NCBI GenBank assembly: GCA_026874595.1
Contig: CM049308.1
Location: 75,937,124-76,001,123, forward strand
DNA length: 64,000 nt
Source: Sipunculus nudus
Taxonomy: Eukaryota; Annelida; Sipuncula; Golfingiida; Sipunculidae
Reading direction: 5' to 3'
The notes under the pieces: model-generated
The model's input: the letters and a program-made list of their open reading frames with translations, nothing else
The model's database searches: none
Told to the model about the DNA's origin: nothing
Position numbers and translations under genes: made by a program
Shown: piece after piece, positions 10,692 through 21,975 of the stretch
Position numbering within the stretch: position 1 is the stretch's first letter
How the letters are laid out: the number at the start of each line of letters is the position of its first letter

Positions 10692-11740
10692 ATGGCAGAT
10701 TTCAAACCTGAGACATTTGTTGACGATCCCGACCCTGATCAACTTAAGCTGTTGACAAAGGAACAGTTGTTGCGTTTGGGGCAATACTTAGGGCTGAGAA
10801 TGAAAAAAGCTTTGAGAAAGCCTGATATCATTGCTAAAATCATGCAAGATCTGGTTAGCAAAGGTTTAATTGAAGAGAGTGAAGTGGAAACAGAAAAAAA
10901 TACGGCCTTGCTTTGTAATTAGAATTTAAAAAGTTAGAAATGCAACATGAGCTAGCAGAGGGAATTAGAAAACCAAAAAGAAATAGAAAGAGAAAAACTA
11001 GAATAAGAAATAGAAAGACTAGAAAAGAAATAGAAAGAGACAGAATAGAAAAGGAAAAAGCAATTGAGTTAAAACGACTGGAGTTAGAATTACTAAAACT
11101 AGAACATAGTCTACATGCTGCCCCAACTCACAGTTTTGATGTTGCTAAACACATTAGACTTGTCCCACCTTTTCAAGAAAAAGAGGTTTATAAATATTTC
11201 TTACACTTTGACAAAGTAGCTGAAAATTTAAAACGGCCTAAGGAAAGTTGGACTATGCTGTTAAAAAGTGTATTGACTGGCAAGGCCAGAGAAATTTATT
11301 TCAGTAGAAGCTGCTGCTGACTATGACCTGGTAAAACGGTTAATCCTAAAAGGTTATGAGTTAGTTTCGGAGGCTTAACGCCAGAAATTTAGAAATTGGG
11401 AAAAGCGTAAAGAACAGACTTTCGTCGAATTTGCTAGAACAAAAGAGCAGTTGTTTGATCGCTGGTGTAGTTCTAAAAATGTAATGAAAGATTATGACAA
11501 TTTGTGCCAGTTGATTTTGCTTGAAGAATTTAAGCGCTGCATTAACGCAGATGTTAAAACTTTTCTTGATGAGAAAAGTCCTGAAACACTTGACATTGCT
11601 GTTCAATTAGCTGATGATTATTAATTAACATACAAATTGTCCTTTACTAGCAAATCAAACCAGTCATTCACAAACAAGAATGTAAATCAGTATGGTCAAA
11701 AGAAGTTTAAAGCGCAGTCACCCAGTACTAGTAGTCCTGA
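10692..11740 (+). pseudogene. Gypsy gag (broken)
   Basis: Starts at ATG 10692 (MADFKPETF) with a small SAP-like N-terminal region (KEQLLRLGQYLGL). A stop at 10920 and frame changes near 10930, 11310 and 11378 break it. Downstream come a Glu/Arg-rich coiled coil (IEKEKAIELKRLELELLKLE) and the capsid-like block FDVAKHIRLVPPFQEKEV with PKESWTMLL and GKAREIY, then FVEFARTKEQLFDRWC. This matches gag of a widespread animal Ty3/Gypsy group. A degraded zinc knuckle (CKKEGHLKSDC) follows near 11840-11880. The protein cannot be made intact. Confidence 0.82.
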
Positions 11741-12039
11741 TAGCTAAACAAAAATCCAACGCTTCACCTCAGTCCACGTGTACTGTGTCTGAATACATCC
11801 AAGGCCAGTCATTTTGAAAGAAAATCTGAAAAAAACTGCAAAAAGGAAGGTCATCTAAAATCTGACTGCTTGAAACTTGCGAATAAACCAAATAGCAAAC
11901 CATCTGGTTTTGTTTCAAAATCTATGCATAGCATAGTACAAGAGCCAACCTCTTTTCATGTAAATACGGGGTACAACTCCTTTATTGACTCTAAAAAAAA
12001 GAGTTTGATGCTACGGACGCCAACGTGCCGTCTGACTCC

Positions 12040-12720
12040 AAAGAAGAATCCGTAGCTTGCGGGGTAAAAACCTCAGTCGATTCCTTCGAGGAATTTAATA
12101 AGGCTAGGTCCTTTCAAGACCCCTACAAGAGTATTCTCTGAATAAGGCTAAGCCCTTTTATGACTCTTGCGAGAGTATTTCAAATGAGGCCAGGTCCTCT
12201 TATGACAAACAGAAGTTTGTTTCTGCTGAGGAAAATTCCTCTGTTGACTCCCATAAGGAGTTTGATAGTAAAAAGGATGTAGATTCCTTTAATGACTCTG
12301 AAAAAGAGTTTATGACTGACAAGTCAATGTCATTTCTTTGTCTGATGAAACTGACGTAGTAGATTCCTCTCCTGACTCTGAAATGGAGTTATTTGAGCCA
12401 TTTATACATGATGGTTTTGTATCACTTTCAAATGATTTTTCAGACTCTATCCCTATTACAGTTTTGAGGGACACTGGTTCAGACCAATCTCTCATGTTTA
12501 GAAGAAACTTTGCCAATTTCTAATAGGTTATTTACTGTTGCACATGCACATGTTAATAGTGTGTTTTCAGACAAGCACACTTCAGTTCCGCTTCACAGTA
12601 TACATTTAACTACTTTACCTTTTAAGGGAATTCAGTTGCCACTAGGCAAGGGATGGTATAATTCGCTGAACAGCGGTCTCCAGTATAAAACCTTTCAATC
12701 AAAGCATTAATTTCAGACTA
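12040..12720 (+). pseudogene. Gypsy acidic linker and aspartic protease remnant
   Basis: After the knuckle lies a run of short Asp/Ser-rich repeats (12040-12330, recurring GATTCCT and GACTCT motifs). Then comes a retroviral-type aspartic protease core with PITVLRDTGSDQSL, the catalytic Asp-Thr-Gly at about 12470-12478. A frame change follows, and a C-terminal stretch (VPLHSIHLTTLPFKGIQLPL) is in another frame. Sequence homologous to Gypsy stops near 12.7 kb, before any reverse transcriptase. Confidence 0.7.
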
Positions 12721-12870
12721 ATTAGCCCCCACGTAACAACCTCCGACTATTGTTTGAATAATCAGGATTGAAAGACACCTTTTCTATCAGTACAACACGT
12801 GTAAAACATACGGATATATATTTTTTGAGTTTATTATCATCCATTAAACGCAACCTATCTGCCGGTTGGC

Positions 12871-12871
<1 letters not shown>

Positions 12872-12916
<45 letters not shown>
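12872..12916. repeat. (TA)n microsatellite
   Basis: Uninterrupted alternating TA of about 45 bases inside the material that replaces Gypsy pol. It produces open frames of Ile-Tyr repeats on both strands that are not genes. Confidence 0.97.
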
Positions 12917-12918
<2 letters not shown>

Positions 12919-12970
12919 ATGTAGTCATTATAAAAAACGAAGCTCAATCTATCTGCCTTGGTCTATTTCG

Positions 12971-13201
12971 CTAATCAGCCAAAGTTGCACTCATTGCCCC
13001 AGCTGGACGAGCATGAAATACACAGCGACATTGAATCATATATTTCTGGGCAATGTTACTTGTAATTGTGAACTCTTTTCGTGGTAGAAGGTCCTTGTGC
13101 TTATGAATGATTGTGAAAACCGTTTTATCACCAATTCGTTGTGGTAAATGTCTGTTCTCCAATCGTTGATTTAAATAGCTAACAGAAGGGGGCTCTGTCA
13201 T
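12971..13201 (-). other. Unrecognised 76-codon open frame
   Basis: ATG at 13201 and stop at 12971, with landmarks LNQRLENRHLPQRIGDKTVF and CRCVFHARPAGAM. The composition is plausible for protein, but there is no recognised domain, no splice support and no neighbour relation beyond lying 3' of the MULE-like gene on the same strand. It may be a remnant of the same element or chance. Confidence 0.2.
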
Positions 13202-13209
13202 TTTTTGGT

Positions 13210-13852
13210 TGGAAGTAAATAGCCGAGGTATTTATTTATATTGGATGTATTTAAAATTTAAAATTATTTAAATCCTGAACAAATTGCAAACAGATTCACA
13301 TAAAATGGTTAATGATGCATAAAAAAGAAACACACCACTTCAAAAGCAACACATTTGTTTGAAAAGGGAAAAACAAAATTTTATTAATATTATAGTATCA
13401 CAGATAACCAATAACATAAAAATATGTACACCTACAACTTAAAAAAAATTCACTTTGAGAAATACCAAAATAAATTGAAATTATCAGAAGATAACAAGAT
13501 CAGACACAGGGTTATATGATTATAATGTGACCAATGGACTAGGCCATTTTATAAATCAAGAACAGATCTGGATTAAACATTGAGAAAAAAGCATGGAAAT
13601 TACAAATTTCATACACATATGCAAACATTTTATCAAAAGACAACAAGAAAAACAAGCTGGCATAGTGGCCCTAGAAGGCATAGAATAGCCAAAACAAAAC
13701 CTATCAACCTATGAAAAAGTAAAAAATAACATTTAACATATCGTATAAATATCATGTAGATACACAAAAGAGTGAGAGATAATAACACCAAAGTGTACAT
13801 TGAAAATATATATACATTATATACATATTCACATTTTTTAACAAAAGAAAAT
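13210..13852 (-). other. AT-rich 3' region of the MULE-like gene
   Basis: Strongly AT-rich, no open frame of note. On the minus strand an AATAAAATTTTG near 13374-13385 could be a poly(A) signal for the upstream SWIM/Ulp1/PHD gene. Otherwise nothing recognised. Confidence 0.35.
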
Positions 13853-15920
13853 CTACATTTTCAAAGTACAAGAGCTGCACAAAAATGCCTTGCTTAAAGC
13901 AGGAGCACATGATTTATGGAACCAGATATCACAGGACTTTCCCTCACAAGCAAACATATTTTCCCACCAGTCAGGCTTACCACAACTATATGCAATATCA
14001 ATGATTACCTCTTTTGATTTAACTGTAACAGGGATTTCATTTAGGAAACGGACTAAATACACCTTCATCTAAAGAACATACTTAATGATCTCACATCTTT
14101 GTCTGATTAGAAATACAGGTTGTTTAACCCTTTCCTAGACTTTCAAATTTATTGAAACAAAATTCAACAATATTTGCAATGGCAAAAACCCCACAGTCAA
14201 CACTATTTCTCTGTTGATTCATTATTGGCATAGTAACTGGAATAAACTTCTTAAACCATAGATTTATTAAACCTGCATTTGTAAACACGTTGCAAGTATA
14301 CCTATGCAAAAATGCTTTCCATAACAAAAAACTGGACCATCTAAACTATTGCAAAAAGACATCACCCAGTGACCATGCATAACCAGTGTAATGAATTTGG
14401 CAGGTGGGAGGATTTCTTGATTCAAATTTTTCTTAAGGTTCCATTAGCCACTTAATATGAGCCTGATTGAAGACTGGTGCGAAAGTAGGATCCCGAAAAC
14501 CATTTATATTTGGGAACTATTTAACTAAAATTTTGTTTACCGCTAACATGTGTGAACATGATAAACACTGAAAATTTTCTATTTCTAATTTTTCTTTCAA
14601 TGTTGATTTTAAGGATCTTGACCAAATGGGTAATTTGGTGTACCTGGGTGATGGCTTTGTATCAATCGTCTCTTCAAGTTAGATGGAAGATTGTGTTTTG
14701 TCAGTGTTCTTTAATTTTATGTCACTCCTTAATGAATTTTTATTTTTTTTAACTTACTTTGAATTTGCTATTGTTAGCCACACTGTTTTCTGATTTACAT
14801 GCAGAGCCGCCATCTAAAGTCTCAGTTATTTTCTCATTTCTCTCATCTGTTTTTTTTTTCAATATTATTACAATTTTGAAATTTTGAATCTTTTACACAG
14901 CTCTGAAGCTCTGAATTTCTTTCAAAACTTTATTTTCTTTTCCTGGTTAAGGACAATCTGTCTCTATTAAACCCTGTAATGGTTTTTCCTGAAGGAGTTT
15001 GACAACTATCTTTAGTTTTTTCTAATCCTGTTTTATGAAGATTTGACTGGTTACAATTAGAATTGTTTTGCAATTTGGTAACTGGTGTTGAAGAAAGCCT
15101 GTGTGGCAAATCCGTTAGAACTGAAATATTAACACCTGGTAATTCCATGTTTTCAGCACCAGACAAGTTGACTGGTGCTACCTCAGCCACAGATGGTTGA
15201 TCAAGATCTAAATTATTTAAAGAATGATTGGCTACTAAGGAATCCGGTGCTGGGACCACAGTACTGGCAGTTGGTTCATAGTCGCCAAGACTTGGGGCTT
15301 TCCTACCTGACTTTTTATCAGCTCTTTTGTGAATTTTTTTGTAACTGTTTTAAAGATCATGCTCTTTTATTACCATTTGGTGCCTTACCAAGGAGAAGAC
15401 GGGCAGCCATAATGTGATGGCATGTAGCAGTGGAACCACATTGACATGTCTCTTTAGGAAAGCGAGTTACTGCATATTTATTGTTTGTAGAGCCTGTGAT
15501 AAGGAATACCTGACGTTCTGAAACAAATGTGAGTTTCTCGTTTTAATTATATTCCCCAGTTCCACAAAAAAAAAACCCTCTGCAGTTCATTGTAATAGTA
15601 ATTCTGAAGTTGATAAAAGGCCAGGACTGCTCAGTCAACTGGAGCCTCAGTCTAGCCATGAAAAGATTCTATCACTTTGTTGACAGATTCTGAAGGGTTG
15701 TTTGTTATCCCAGAGTATGGGTCCCACAGATTTAACGGACTGAGTACCCACTTACCACAAGAATTCATAATATCGTCTTTCAGGTTTGAATTGAAATAAT
15801 CAATGACTGATTGGGACCATTTTCCAGACAACTGGTTAAAAAGGTCATTAATTTCATTTCTACTTTTACGTTTAAGAAGGGCCATGAGGTCTGTCATATA
15901 AACCACAATATGTTATTTTT
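13853..15920 (-). pseudogene. MULE-like transposon gene: SWIM, Ulp1-type protease, PHD (decayed)
   Basis: Reading from high to low coordinates. (1) 15906-15652: end of a MULE-type transposase region with LMALLKRKSRNEINDLF and SGITNNPSESVNKVI. (2) 15520-15370, after an acceptor TTTGTTTCAG: a SWIM zinc finger, CQCGSTATCHHIMAARLLLG (C-x-C-x5-C-x-H). (3) 15330-14930: Ser/Asn-rich linker. (4) 14410-14124: Ulp1/C48 cysteine protease, with GHWVMSF (catalytic His) in one frame and QQRNSVDCGVFAIA (catalytic Cys) in another. (5) 14090-13853: a PHD-like finger, CGKPDWWENMFACEGKSC then IWFHKSCAPALSKAFLCSSC. Stops and frame changes occur between and within these parts, and the N-terminal transposase core is missing, so it is inactive. 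The combination resembles MULE elements that captured Ulp1 proteases. Confidence 0.75.
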
Positions 15921-15956
15921 CAAGAAAGTTTAATGCAAACCAAAAAAAAAAAAAAC

Positions 15957-16208
15957 TACTCCACGATTGAAAAGGAATGTTTGGCTTTGATTTTGGCATT
16001 GCAATATTTTGAAGTTTATGTCACTTCATCAGTCAAGCCTATCATTGTCTTCAGTGATCACAATCCACTCACGTTCATGGACAAGTTGAAGTGTTAAAAT
16101 CAAAGATTGTTGAGATGGAGTTTGTTTTTACAGGATTACAATCTTGAAATCAGACACATTTATGGGAAAGACAATGAACTTGCTGATGGCTTATCGAGAT
16201 GTTTGTAA
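15957..16208 (+). pseudogene. Gypsy RNase H remnant
   Basis: Gypsy sequence resumes after an A-run with STIEKECLALILALQYFEVY, PIIVFSDHNPLTFMDKL and, after an in-frame TAA, LLRWSLFLQDYNLEIRHIYG and DNELADGLSRC ending in TAA. These are the classic Ty3/Gypsy RNase H motifs. The upstream RT is absent. Only about 120 bases separate this stop from the polypurine tract, so there is no integrase 3' of RNase H. Confidence 0.85.
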
Positions 16209-16318
16209 TATGTTGAAGTAATTTTTTAAATAAGATGATATTTGAGATGTTGTAAACATTTAGTGATTGTGATCGCAAAAAGAAAGTTTTTTTCTTATAA
16301 AGCTTTCTTTTTTCTTAC

Positions 16319-16329
16319 AGGAGGGGGAG
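16319..16329 (+). promoter_or_regulatory. Polypurine tract
   Basis: AGGAGGGGGAG lies directly before the right LTR start (TGTTATTG at 16330), the expected place for plus-strand priming of an LTR retrotransposon. Confidence 0.8.
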
Positions 16330-17099
16330 TGTTATTGATGTCTCTTTTATTGTATGCATCAGTGTGTTTGGTCACAGCTAACTTTGTCTGTTGCTATGAC
16401 GGCACAGCTCGGCCCACGCGTTGGGTGTCATGTGTAAGCAGCGATCATGCTTGTCTGGGGCTTTCTCGCCTGGCCGGCCCACGTGTGAACCCTGATATGT
16501 AGAAACACAGCGATGTTGTTTAAGATGTTTCCTATAACGCGTGTGTACTCTGTATCATGTTAGGTTCTTTGGATTGTTCGAGAAATGGAGAGTTCTAGGC
16601 TTGAGGTAAAAGTTATAAGTAAGGGGTATTGTTTTAGAGCCAATCAGAAGTGGAGAGAAATATTCCAGCGGACACAGAAGCGTGTAAGTCAGTTGTGGAC
16701 CTTTTCCGATAAGTGCGGCAATTATAGATTTTCTTCTAAATTTGTGACGGATCTTATATGGTCTTCAGTTTGCTTTCGGGATTATAACTCCACTTTGGGA
16801 TTACAACGAATTGATTTTGTGAATGAACTAGACTGTTATTATCTGAGAAGATTTATGTGATCTGTTCTTCTGGGTTGTACGTTATAAAGGACTTGTTGTC
16901 GCTGTGACAGCGGTGATATCCAGGTACTTTGCACTCTATTTATATACTTGTATTAATTTGTTGTTCAACTGTTGTTATACTGTGAAATTGTATTGATTTA
17001 GTGATTTGATTTAGTGATTGAATCTGATTTTTTTTATCTCAATTACGAAATTTATGTTCGTCACGACTACGTGATCTGTTGATATAAGGTTCCGTAACA
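16330..17099 (+). repeat. Right LTR of Gypsy element
   Basis: 770 bp, TGTTA...TAACA termini. The last ~85 bases (from AATCTGATTTTTT to GGTTCCGTAACA) match the end of the left LTR, and homology extends through the whole length. It lacks the 686-bp insert present in the left copy. Open frames inside it (for example 16585-16860) are not genes. Confidence 0.85.
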
Positions 17100-17109
17100 A
17101 CATCATTTG

Positions 17110-17480
17110 TTATATTTCATAATGCTTTACAAACACCAAATGCTTTGACAGAAATGGCTTTCATTAAATTCTACATAACGAATGTAATATTGAATTGTTT
17201 AAAGATCTAACAATGATCGTAAGCGATGTCTAAATTTAAGAAAAAATCTATGATTTGGTAGGTTTGTGAAGCCAAGCTTTATCTCTTAGTCATTGAAGTA
17301 AAACTGTGAACGTTCTGGTACTTGAGGAGAAATTGTCTTTCATGAATATATAAATCAGTAAATATATCACATGAAAGTGAACCGCACATGTCCTAAGTTC
17401 ACTTTATTCAATCGGCTGAATTGACACAAAAAAGACAGAAATAATTATTTCATCAGGAACATGTATATATCTCACCATAT
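17110..17480. other. No gene recognised
   Basis: AT-rich sequence between the Gypsy right LTR and the cysteine-rich relic. Nothing identified. Confidence 0.5.
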
Positions 17481-17489
17481 AGTGTTCTT

Positions 17490-17965
17490 TTATTTAACTT
17501 GTTGGCAACCACCATTTATGGTCCATGTACGGCTGACTGTCCGGTTAGGGTAGAGATCCCGCACAAGGGAAAGGACGCAGTCTGGCATAAATTCCCTTTG
17601 CACTCTTACCACGATATCGTCCACCTCTGGTCTTGCGAGGGCACGTGCCTTCCTATCCAGGTAGGTTCGGTTCCGCCAGGTGTTGCGATCCTCCAGCATC
17701 TTCCAAAATTTTTTGTAAACTTGCCAAATGAACCCATTGTTTCTTTGATGTGGAGCTTGTCCCTGTCCTAACCATGCTTGTCGTACTTGTGGTCACACAT
17801 GGGTCGCTCAGACAGTGGGAACAAGCTCGGTCGACAGGAGAGTCCGAGGAGTCACATGAGATGTGACCTGCTAGTTGTTTGCTCTGCTGTTGCTGAGAAC
17901 ACAACACCTCTGGTTGAGCACAACGAAGTTTCCGTTCTGGCGACTCTCGTCGTTGCACAGCTACT
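17490..17965 (-). pseudogene. Relic of a cysteine-rich ORF with P2RX7-tail-like C-terminus
   Basis: Minus strand: CDSSDSPVDRACSHCLSDPC, frame change, then RNNGFIWQVYKKFWKMLEDR and RPEVDDIVVRVQREFMPDCV followed by LSLVRDLYPN, frame change, and SQPYMDHKWW. The C..C....C knot, the Y..FW...R block and PxCV...VR..xP...Y characterise an ORF family common in invertebrate genomes, usually repeated and of unknown function. The CV...R...P...Y spacing recalls the P2RX7 cytoplasmic tail, which is a tentative comparison. At least two frameshifts make it a pseudogene. Confidence 0.5.
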
Positions 17966-18427
17966 GAAGCGGTGTTCCGTTTATAATTCTGATTAAGTTG
18001 GCCTTGAATGCCCACTAATCTGTAAATAGTGGGCCTTTTCCCAAACGAGTGGGCCCTTAACTTATCTGTATCATTTATCCGGGAAAGAAAAAATGCAGCA
18101 AATTATCATACTTTTTTAATATTTTACACAAACAAGTGTGCAGTTTTCCCATTCAAACTGTTGATTTTACCTTCCCCCCCTTAGCCAGTCCTTTAACTAA
18201 ATAAAATGAAAAACACTGGTTCATTTTTTTGCTTTAGGGAGTATTCTGTCCTTCAACTGCTTCCATTTATAAAAAGCTGACACAAAGTCAAGTTTGACAT
18301 TGAATTTGGACCCTCTAACTTGATAACAGCTATGGTATCAGGCCACCCTGCACTTAAACGGTTCCTAAGGGTGTCCTTATACGAATGCGTATTGCTGCCA
18401 CCTTGTAAAAGAAAAATAAATTATTTA

Positions 18428-18475
18428 TCTCGTACGTACGACATAGTATCTCGTACGTACGACATAATAAATCTT
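18428..18475. repeat. Two copies of a TACGTACG 21-bp repeat (left arm)
   Basis: Two units of TCGTACGTACGACATAGTAT type. They are the inverted counterpart of the longer array at 21805-21975 in the right arm. The core CGTACGTACG is self-complementary. Confidence 0.85.
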
Positions 18476-19873
18476 TCGGATCTGTTTCACAGACTACACA
18501 ACAGACCAACTGATATATGTATAAGCAATATATATATATATGTGTTAAATAATGTATGTCCGCCACCTACTTGCAAACAGTTTAAACACCGTTGAAACGA
18601 ACGTATATATATATATATTCATTTATTATTATATACTATATATTTAAATGCTGTTCGATTTTATCATTTTTCTGTGTCTGGGTTTCTGAAATATTTTAAG
18701 GAAGCGAAATATAGTCGTTGTCTGCAGGTCATATACAGAACTTTCATTTTTAGATAGGTGATTAAATTCTGTTGGCAGCGTATGTAGTTAAAATGATGAT
18801 TAATAAAAAAATATTGCCTTTACCAGATTGAAAACAAGAGGACAGCTACCAAATAGCCTTATTTTTAGTGTTTAAGTATTGTGCAGTTTTCTAATATTCA
18901 TAATTGATCTAAAAATTAGATTTATGATATAACGCACGGTCTAGTGGATCGTTAAAAATATTTAATGTATTTACAACCATTGATATAATATGTGGGTATA
19001 GCGGAACAGTCCACAACCCATTTTATGCGCTACATATAATTTAATAAAAAAAATATTAAAGACTATAACTCATGGACATGCGATTAATCTGTGAAAGAAG
19101 AATACAAAATTATAATACAAGTCTTTTGTTCATATGTCAGGCTGAAGTGATGGTAAAGCCTACACCTCAGATCGGTTTGATTTGCGGATAAGTATAAAAT
19201 CTTATAAGTGGTACATGTAAGTGTTGAAGTTAAACTTATGGGATCAAGCACTCCTTTTCATAATTAATATAGGAATCATTAACCTCTCCTTATTGGCATC
19301 TCTGTATTACAGACACCTCTTTAAGTGACATTTAAGGTTCATATTCATTTGCAATAATATGTGTATTGTTTCACGTTATTAACTCATTTTGGGTGAAAAC
19401 GAAAGTTGTCCAGCAAATCCATGCCGACACACGAGCTTAATAGTCCTGTTCACTGGTTTTATACGTTGTCATGGTTCTGTCTGTAAGTTACCACAGTCCT
19501 CGTGTGTCTGTTTACCATTACAAGACCGCTTGATTAGTGGCAAGATCTTAGTTGAGCACACGCGAAAATTATAAAAAAAGAAAACAAACATGAAAAAAGA
19601 AACACCCGGAGAAGCTAGAAAACCTTGATTCGTGAAGTTGGGTTGTACGTCCAACGGGTGGCTTGATCGCTGTTTGTTTTTCATCATTCATCGCACCCGT
19701 AGCAAGCTTTTTTTTCACTTGCGTAACGGATTTAGCAAACGGTTTTAGAACGAAATATTGAAAGGTACAGTAATATTTAAGGAGACTACACTGTATTTCA
19801 TATATACTTAATATACCTGGTATGTGAAATGTAAATATGTCCACTCTTCACAGATTTTAATCTCCACTACAAT

Positions 19874-19878
19874 CCTCT

Positions 19879-19917
<39 letters not shown>

Positions 19918-19955
19918 ATATATATATATAAATATATATATATATACACATATAT
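19874..19955. repeat. (CT)n / (TA)n compound microsatellite
   Basis: About 40 bases of CT repeats followed by interrupted TA repeats, in the spacer of the inverted-repeat element. Confidence 0.95.
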
Positions 19956-20524
19956 ATATGTATGTATTTGTGTGAGTGTGAAAAGACTGAAAGCCTCGGG
20001 AGATATTGCCAGCGCTGTGTTAGAATGGCTGAGCTGGTGGATACTATTAATGTCAAAAGTAATACGTATAATGTTTATCAGTTCTTGTTCTTTTTTGACA
20101 AGATAAAATATCCCACATGTGCAAGGAACACAGCTATGTTATTGTCACTTGCGAGGGACTCCTATGCTTATATAGCAAATTGAATATGGAAATAGAATTA
20201 AGAAACGGGACCATGCACAAGTGCCAATGTTCATCTGTTTCAAATGTGATGAAACAACTGTCCTTGATCTGATAGTAACATCAAACATGAATACCTCTAG
20301 AAATAAACTCACTTTTATTAAAACACACATATATGTATATAGCCTTATTTTTAGCAATAGTCTGATTTATAAACAATATGTTTTGGTAGTGTGGCAAATA
20401 ATCTGTTTAACCAATAATTGGTCGCTACCTTTATAATAGATTAAATTCGTTACATATTTGTGTTCTTGTATATTTACAACGGGATTAGATTCTTTACATG
20501 TACATGCATAATCGTTTTTAATCG

Positions 20525-20527
<3 letters not shown>

Positions 20528-20586
<59 letters not shown>
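20528..20586. repeat. (TA)n microsatellite
   Basis: About 59 bases of pure TA, directly abutting the left end of the small element at 20587. The TA-rich context hides any target duplication. Confidence 0.96.
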
Positions 20587-20589
<3 letters not shown>

Positions 20590-20873
20590 GGAAATCTTTC
20601 TAAAGTTGTGGCCTTTGATGTTGTCCGGGGCGAGTGATCAGTGTCCGCCGGAGATGGCTTATCGTGTCCGTAATAGTCAGGTTCATTTACTCTTAGAATG
20701 TTCGTTTGAGTTGAAATCTGCTGTCCGTTGTTCGCAGTTGCGATCGAGGTGTCCGCCTTGTAGAGGTTCTGCTTATACACAACATATACGGAATTTCGAA
20801 AGGACTAAATTCTCTTGTCCGTTATAGCCAGTCGTCCGCCTAAGTGAGGAGTCCGTTAGACCAGTTTTCACTG
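20587..20873. mobile_element. Small pogo/Tigger-like MITE (287 bp)
   Basis: Starts CAGGGAAATCT and ends AGTTTTCACTG, an imperfect terminal inverted repeat, with TA on both sides. The interior has repeated GTCCG motifs. CAG...CTG ends with TA targets are the pattern of pogo-like Tc1/mariner MITEs. It lies in the spacer of the foldback element. Confidence 0.5.
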
Positions 20874-21804
20874 TATATATGAGAGAGAGAGAGCCGATTT
20901 TAGTAGAGAGTTTAAAATCCACGAAAAGTGCATGCTTCCAACGGGAACTATATACGTTTAACATACATGGTATATTAAGTATACATGAAATACTGTGTAG
21001 TCTCCTTAAAGTATTACGGTATCTGTCAATATTTCGTTCTAAAACCGATTGCTAAATCCGTTACACAAGTTGAAAAGAGCTTGCCCCGGGCGCGATCAAC
21101 GACGAAAAACAAACACAGCGCTCACGCCACCTGGTGGTGGTACAGCCCAACTTCACAAGTCAAGGGTTTTCAAGTTTCTCGCGGTGTTTGTACATTCATG
21201 TTTGTTCTCTTTTTCATAATTGACGCGACCAAGATCTTTCCTCTGGTCACGAGGTCTTGTAATGGAAAACAGACACACATGGACTTTATTTACTCACACA
21301 CAAAACCATGACAACGTAAAAACTGGTTAACAGGAGATATTAAACCCGAAATATTTTTCTGTCACAAATTGATCGCACGTCCATGCGTGATAGTTTTTGA
21401 TTATTTTATTTATCATTATTTATTTCAAAATAAAAATTATTATAGAATGGGTTGTTTACTGTTCAGCTACCCACTTATCATATATCAATGGCTGTATATG
21501 CGTTCAATATTTTAACGATCCACTACACTGTGCGTTATATCATAAATCTAGTTCCTAGACAGATCAATTTAGAATATTAGAAACCTGCCCATCAAATATC
21601 CTTTCTCAAACACAGTCAGGCTGTTTGGTAACTGTAACTCTTGTCCGAACCTTTCTTCTCCAAAAAATAGTTTCAATTTGGTAAAGGCAATATTTTTTCT
21701 TATCATCATTATGACAGGTTCCCTATTATAACACCATACGCAACAGAATTTAATCACCTATCTAAAAATGAGAGTTCTGTGTGTGACTGGTAGACAATGT
21801 AGAT

Positions 21805-21975
21805 TATATGTCGTACGTACGAGATAATATGTCGTACGCACGAGATAATATGTCGTACGTACGAGATAATATGTCGTAGGTACGAGATAATATGTCGTAC
21901 GTACGATATAGTATGTCGTACGTACGTACGAGATACTATGTCGTACGTACGAAATACTTTGTCGTACGTTCGAAA
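21805..21975. repeat. 21-bp tandem repeat with TACGTACG core
   Basis: About eight units of ATGTCGTACGTACGAGATA type, each centred on the self-complementary CGTACGTACG. This is an expansion in the right arm of the inverted-repeat element compared with two units in the left arm. Confidence 0.9.

Larger units (their letters stand above)
9070..17099 (+). mobile_element. Degraded Ty3/Gypsy LTR retrotransposon with nested insertions
   Basis: LTR, tRNA-Pro-like PBS, gag, acidic linker, protease, [foreign 3.2 kb], RNase H, polypurine tract, LTR. RT and integrase are not detected. The 12.7-15.95 kb segment is foreign, opposite-strand MULE-like material. RNase H as the last domain before the LTR is unusual for Gypsy and fits either loss of integrase or the Gmr1-like order, in which integrase precedes RT. 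Integration flanks do not show an obvious short duplication. Confidence 0.8.

Noticed and set aside
12722-13087. Ile-Tyr repeat frames near 12.9 kb, and similar ones at 20.4-20.8 kb
   Set aside because: Produced by (TA)n microsatellites on both strands.
16242-16860. Plus frames of 86 and 91 codons
   Set aside because: They lie within the right LTR and polypurine tract region.
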